Below are positions 61,728 to 64,000 of a stretch of DNA of 64,000 bases, piece by piece. The notes beneath the pieces are model-generated. The model was not told where the DNA came from, did no database searches, and saw only the letters and a program-made list of their open reading frames with translations. Source of the DNA: Paraburkholderia sp. UYCP14C (GTDB lineage: Bacteria > Pseudomonadota > Gammaproteobacteria > Burkholderiales > Burkholderiaceae). Each line of letters opens with the position of its first letter. Positions within the stretch are counted from its first letter, which is position 1. Location of the stretch: positions 1 to 64,000 of the forward strand of contig NZ_SELS01000042.1 of the NCBI RefSeq assembly GCF_004197395.1. Reading direction: 5' to 3'. The position numbers were made by a program, and so were the translations under genes.

Positions 61728-61982
61728 ATGATTCCGACCAGCGAGTGGGTGATTCAACTTGTGATGGCGCCTCGCGTGTACGAGTACAACAGGCGCTCTC
61801 GGTATTTACCGTGGGCGGGTTATACGCATCCGATGACGGGCGATCAGGCGATGCGCGCGTTGTGCGAATGCGAAGCGCATTGGCCAGCCTACGAATTCCG
61901 CGCCCATCCAATCGACGGCGACATGACGCGATTCGATCTGCCAGGGCAGTCTGCAGACTGGACGCATCCCGTGGGGCTCTGA
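61728..61982 (+). CDS. Small hypothetical protein (84 aa)
   Basis: MIPTSEWVIQLVMAPRVYEY onward with AGGAGGAGC 5 bases before the ATG. It ends 2 bases before mobC, so the genes form an operon. No family recognised. Confidence 0.6.
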   Translation: MIPTSEWVIQLVMAPRVYEYNRRSRYLPWAGYTHPMTGDQAMRALCECEAHWPAYEFRAHPIDGDMTRFDLPGQSADWTHPVGL

Positions 61983-61984
61983 TC

Positions 61985-62350
61985 ATGCCACGCAAAAAGA
62001 GCAACGAGGGGGAAGGGCTCGGCAAACCGATTGCGTTTCGCCTGTCGGATGCGGATCGCGCGGTCTATCTTGAGAAGGTGAACCGGAGCGGGCTGACGCT
62101 GTCGGAATTTTTCCGGCAGGCGGTGCTGACGAACCGAACGCAGGTGATCGCACGACCGGTGGCCAGTGCGGACCGTAAGCGCCTGCTCTATATCTTCAAC
62201 AAGACGAGCAACAATCTGAACCAGATCGCGCATCGCGCGAACTCGGAACACCTGAGCGGTGATCTGTCGGAAGCGACCTATGAGCAACTGCTCACGCAAC
62301 TGCAGATGATCTCGCGGTATCTGAAAAGTACGCTTGAGAAAGTGGACTGA
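61985..62350 (+). CDS. mobC: MobC-family mobilisation protein
   Basis: 121 aa from the ATG at 61985. It has a ribbon-helix-helix N-terminus (GKPIAFRLSDADRAVYLEKV, SGLTLSEFFRQAVL) and the MobC signature (LLYIFNKTSNNLNQIAHRAN). It helps the relaxase open oriT. Confidence 0.88.
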   Translation: MPRKKSNEGEGLGKPIAFRLSDADRAVYLEKVNRSGLTLSEFFRQAVLTNRTQVIARPVASADRKRLLYIFNKTSNNLNQIAHRANSEHLSGDLSEATYEQLLTQLQMISRYLKSTLEKVD

Positions 62351-62384
62351 CCGGATACGAATACAGGTACGGAAACAAGTGGAC

Positions 62385-62555
62385 ATGGACATCGATCGCA
62401 TAGGTCAACCAACAGTTGTCACGCCGACGACGCCACTGTGCGTCGAGCGACATGACGAGGCCATGCGACCGTCACCCATCATGCATGAACACTGCTGCTT
62501 CGCATTTCGCGATCTTCGTTCTGATATGCGCAACAGCGAAGGTGAGCGATGCTGA
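62385..62555 (+). CDS. Possible small gene between mobC and relaxase (56 aa)
   Basis: MDMDIDRIGQPTVVTPTTPL onward from 62385; its stop overlaps the relaxase start (ATGCTGA), which would allow translational coupling. No family recognised, and an upstream frame to 62334 is open. Confidence 0.35.
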   Translation: MDIDRIGQPTVVTPTTPLCVERHDEAMRPSPIMHEHCCFAFRDLRSDMRNSEGERC

Positions 62556-64000
62556 TTCGGGTTCGCGGCTATCACGACGGCATCAAGGCGTACCTGGAGG
62601 ACGGCCAGAAGCAGGACCGTGAGTTCGAGCGCGACGAGATGGATGAGCGCGTCATCCTTGCGGGGGATCTGGCGCTAACAAACGACATCATCCAGTCGAT
62701 GGATACGACAGCCGAGCGCTATATCAACGTGACGCTGTCGTTCAAGGAAGACGATGTGTCGCTCGAGGTACTCGCAGACATCATGCGGGAGTTCGAGGCG
62801 TTTGCCTTTGCTGCATACCGGCCCGACGAGTACAACTTCTATGCGGAAGCGCATGTTCCGCGGCTGAAGAGCTACGCCGACCGGCGCAGTGGCGAGCTGG
62901 TCGAGCGCAAGGTACATCTGCACGTGGTGATCCCTGAAGTGAACCTGCTGACCGAGCATCGGCTGGAGCCGTTCGGCAAGGTCGACCGGCATCACCGGTT
63001 CCTCGAAGCATTCCAGGAACATATCAACGCGAAATACGGACTGGCGAGTCCGAAAGATAACCGCCGTGTGCAGTTCACTGATGCGTCGGAAATGATCAGC
63101 CGGTACAAGGGCGATGTGTTTGAACCGATGAACCGCGAGATGAAGGCCGCGATTCTCGAGGCACTGATGTCGCGTGACATCACCCGTTATGAAGATTTCC
63201 GGGCGATGCTCACCGAATTCGGCGCAACCCGCACCCGCAACGCAGGTCGTGAAGGCGAGTACGAAAACGTCAAGCCGCCCGGCGCGGCAAAGGGCGTGAA
63301 CCTGAAGGAGTTTGTGTTCTCGCGCGACTTCATCGAACTCGATGCCGACGGCAAGCGTGATGCGCTCGACCGGAACATCCACGCCGAGTACGTCGAGCCA
63401 GGCGTGCCGCGTGCGACGCCACAGCACTATCTCGATGCGCTGTATGAGTGGACCGACACCCGCGCGCGGGAGATCAAGTATCTCAATAGCGGTAGCAGCT
63501 TCTACAAGGTGTATCAGGCCGCGTCGCCGACTGAGCAGCGACGCATTCTCGAGCATCGCGAACAGCGGTTCTATGACGCAGCAGGAGGAGTTGATGAGCG
63601 GACAGGACGAAGCAGTGGTGGACCAGGAGACTGGCGAAATTGGGAGCGGCGGTGGCAGCACGGGAGGGACCCGCAGTGGCGCGGACCACCGCTCGCGGAA
63701 CACGAACGTCGGGACCCTTGGCGAAAGTGGAGACGGGGAGCGGATCACGACCTTGACGCTCGTCTCGATCGACCCGGCCCGTCGTCCCGATCCCCACACG
63801 GTGTGCGAGGTGTGCCCGGCGGCAGTGTGGATGGCGACGCCGCGAGACGTCAAATGCTTCTGCCGGCTGATGCACTACTGGAGCTGGGAAACCACCAAGC
63901 CGACCGAATTGACCAACTGCGATGGACTGGCGATCGCGAGCGAGCGGGAAGAGACCAGCTAGCTACAGGCAATCCGTCGCTGCTCGACGTGATCGCGGCG
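62549..64000 (+). CDS. Relaxase / mobilisation nuclease (3' end outside window)
   Basis: 484 codons are open to the last base. It starts MLIRVRGYHDGIKAYLEDGQ, with AAGGTGAG before the ATG. The metal-binding HxH motif is in VERKVHLHVVIPEVNLL near residue 122, following RYINVTLSF and FYAEAHVPRL; a catalytic tyrosine cannot be assigned with confidence. From about residue 350 the sequence becomes rich in W, R, G and D, because a second gene occupies the +1 frame. It should nick oriT and lead the strand into the recipient. Confidence 0.8.
   Translation, partial: MLIRVRGYHDGIKAYLEDGQKQDREFERDEMDERVILAGDLALTNDIIQSMDTTAERYINVTLSFKEDDVSLEVLADIMREFEAFAFAAYRPDEYNFYAEAHVPRLKSYADRRSGELVERKVHLHVVIPEVNLLTEHRLEPFGKVDRHHRFLEAFQEHINAKYGLASPKDNRRVQFTDASEMISRYKGDVFEPMNREMKAAILEALMSRDITRYEDFRAMLTEFGATRTRNAGREGEYENVKPPGAAKGVNLKEFVFSRDFIELDADGKRDALDRNIHAEYVEPGVPRATPQHYLDALYEWTDTRAREIKYLNSGSSFYKVYQAASPTEQRRILEHREQRFYDAAGGVDERTGRSSGGPGDWRNWERRWQHGRDPQWRGPPLAEHERRDPWRKWRRGADHDLDARLDRPGPSSRSPHGVRGVPGGSVDGDAARRQMLLPADALLELGNHQADRIDQLRWTGDRERAGRDQLATGNPSLLDVIAA
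63594..63962 (+). CDS. Overlapping gene embedded in the relaxase
   Basis: 122 aa from the ATG at 63594, with AGGAGGAG 4 bases upstream. The C-terminal half is a compact cysteine motif (HTVCEVCPAAVWMATPRDVK CFCRLMHYWSWETTKP, then LTNCDG) that I associate with short proteins coded near relaxase genes on mobilisable plasmids. It lies entirely inside the relaxase frame. RSF1010 mobB, inside mobA, is a precedent. The N-terminal half is low-complexity G/S/T. Confidence 0.7.
   Translation: MSGQDEAVVDQETGEIGSGGGSTGGTRSGADHRSRNTNVGTLGESGDGERITTLTLVSIDPARRPDPHTVCEVCPAAVWMATPRDVKCFCRLMHYWSWETTKPTELTNCDGLAIASEREETS

Noticed and set aside
62675-63853. A 392-aa minus-strand open frame
   Set aside because: Antisense to the relaxase; composition is that of a shadow frame in GC-rich DNA.

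Overview
The window looks like part of a large, GC-rich plasmid or secondary replicon from a plant-associated member of the Burkholderiaceae. The reasons are an iteron/Rep_3 replication module with ParAB and parS-like sites, KfrA-type proteins, a mobilisation region, a DUF3717 protein, several Tn554- and IS66-type elements, and a pair of secreted plant cell-wall-degrading enzymes resembling those of Ralstonia and plant-pathogenic Burkholderia. The assignment is inferred from protein resemblance and composition; no rRNA or tRNA gene was seen.

1-27 kb is a mosaic of mobile elements. It holds an IS5-family remnant; a 9.1-kb Tn3-family transposon (1509-10597) of the TnpS/TnpT type that carries a SWIM-SNF2 helicase; a Tn554-like recombinase pair whose second gene is cut by that transposon; an IS66 element (12887-15499, 8-bp duplication) splitting a tniB gene; tniQ and IS6 remnants; and a group II intron (from 17088) with a perfect domain V but no intron-encoded protein. 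A GH5 endoglucanase lipoprotein and a GH28 polygalacturonase follow, separated by a frameshifted IS5-family element. A second Tn3-family transposon (23290-27139, tnpA plus serine resolvase) ends the block.

27-42.6 kb is accessory plasmid DNA, nearly all on the minus strand. It has a RES/Xre toxin-antitoxin pair with a clear palindromic operator, a SRAP-type protein, several membrane and zinc-ribbon proteins of unknown role, an ISL3 element inserted exactly at the start codon of a 378-aa gene, an M50-like protease, a train of very small genes, and a VapBC pair.

42.7-56 kb is the maintenance core. It begins with a two-gene operon (hypothetical protein plus 638-aa tyrosine recombinase) bracketed by two copies of one palindrome. 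Then come three parS-like palindromes, parB, parA, a field of 15 iterons in both orientations, a Rep_3 initiator, and kfrA. RelB with a frameshifted YafQ toxin and several recombinase remnants follow.

56-64 kb is the establishment and mobilisation region. A KlcA-type antirestriction gene and a large ParB-like gene are divergently transcribed from promoters with near-identical, mirror-image leaders; DUF932 and DUF3717 genes lie downstream of klcA. After a candidate oriT come a small gene, mobC and a relaxase that runs off the window with a second gene embedded in another frame.
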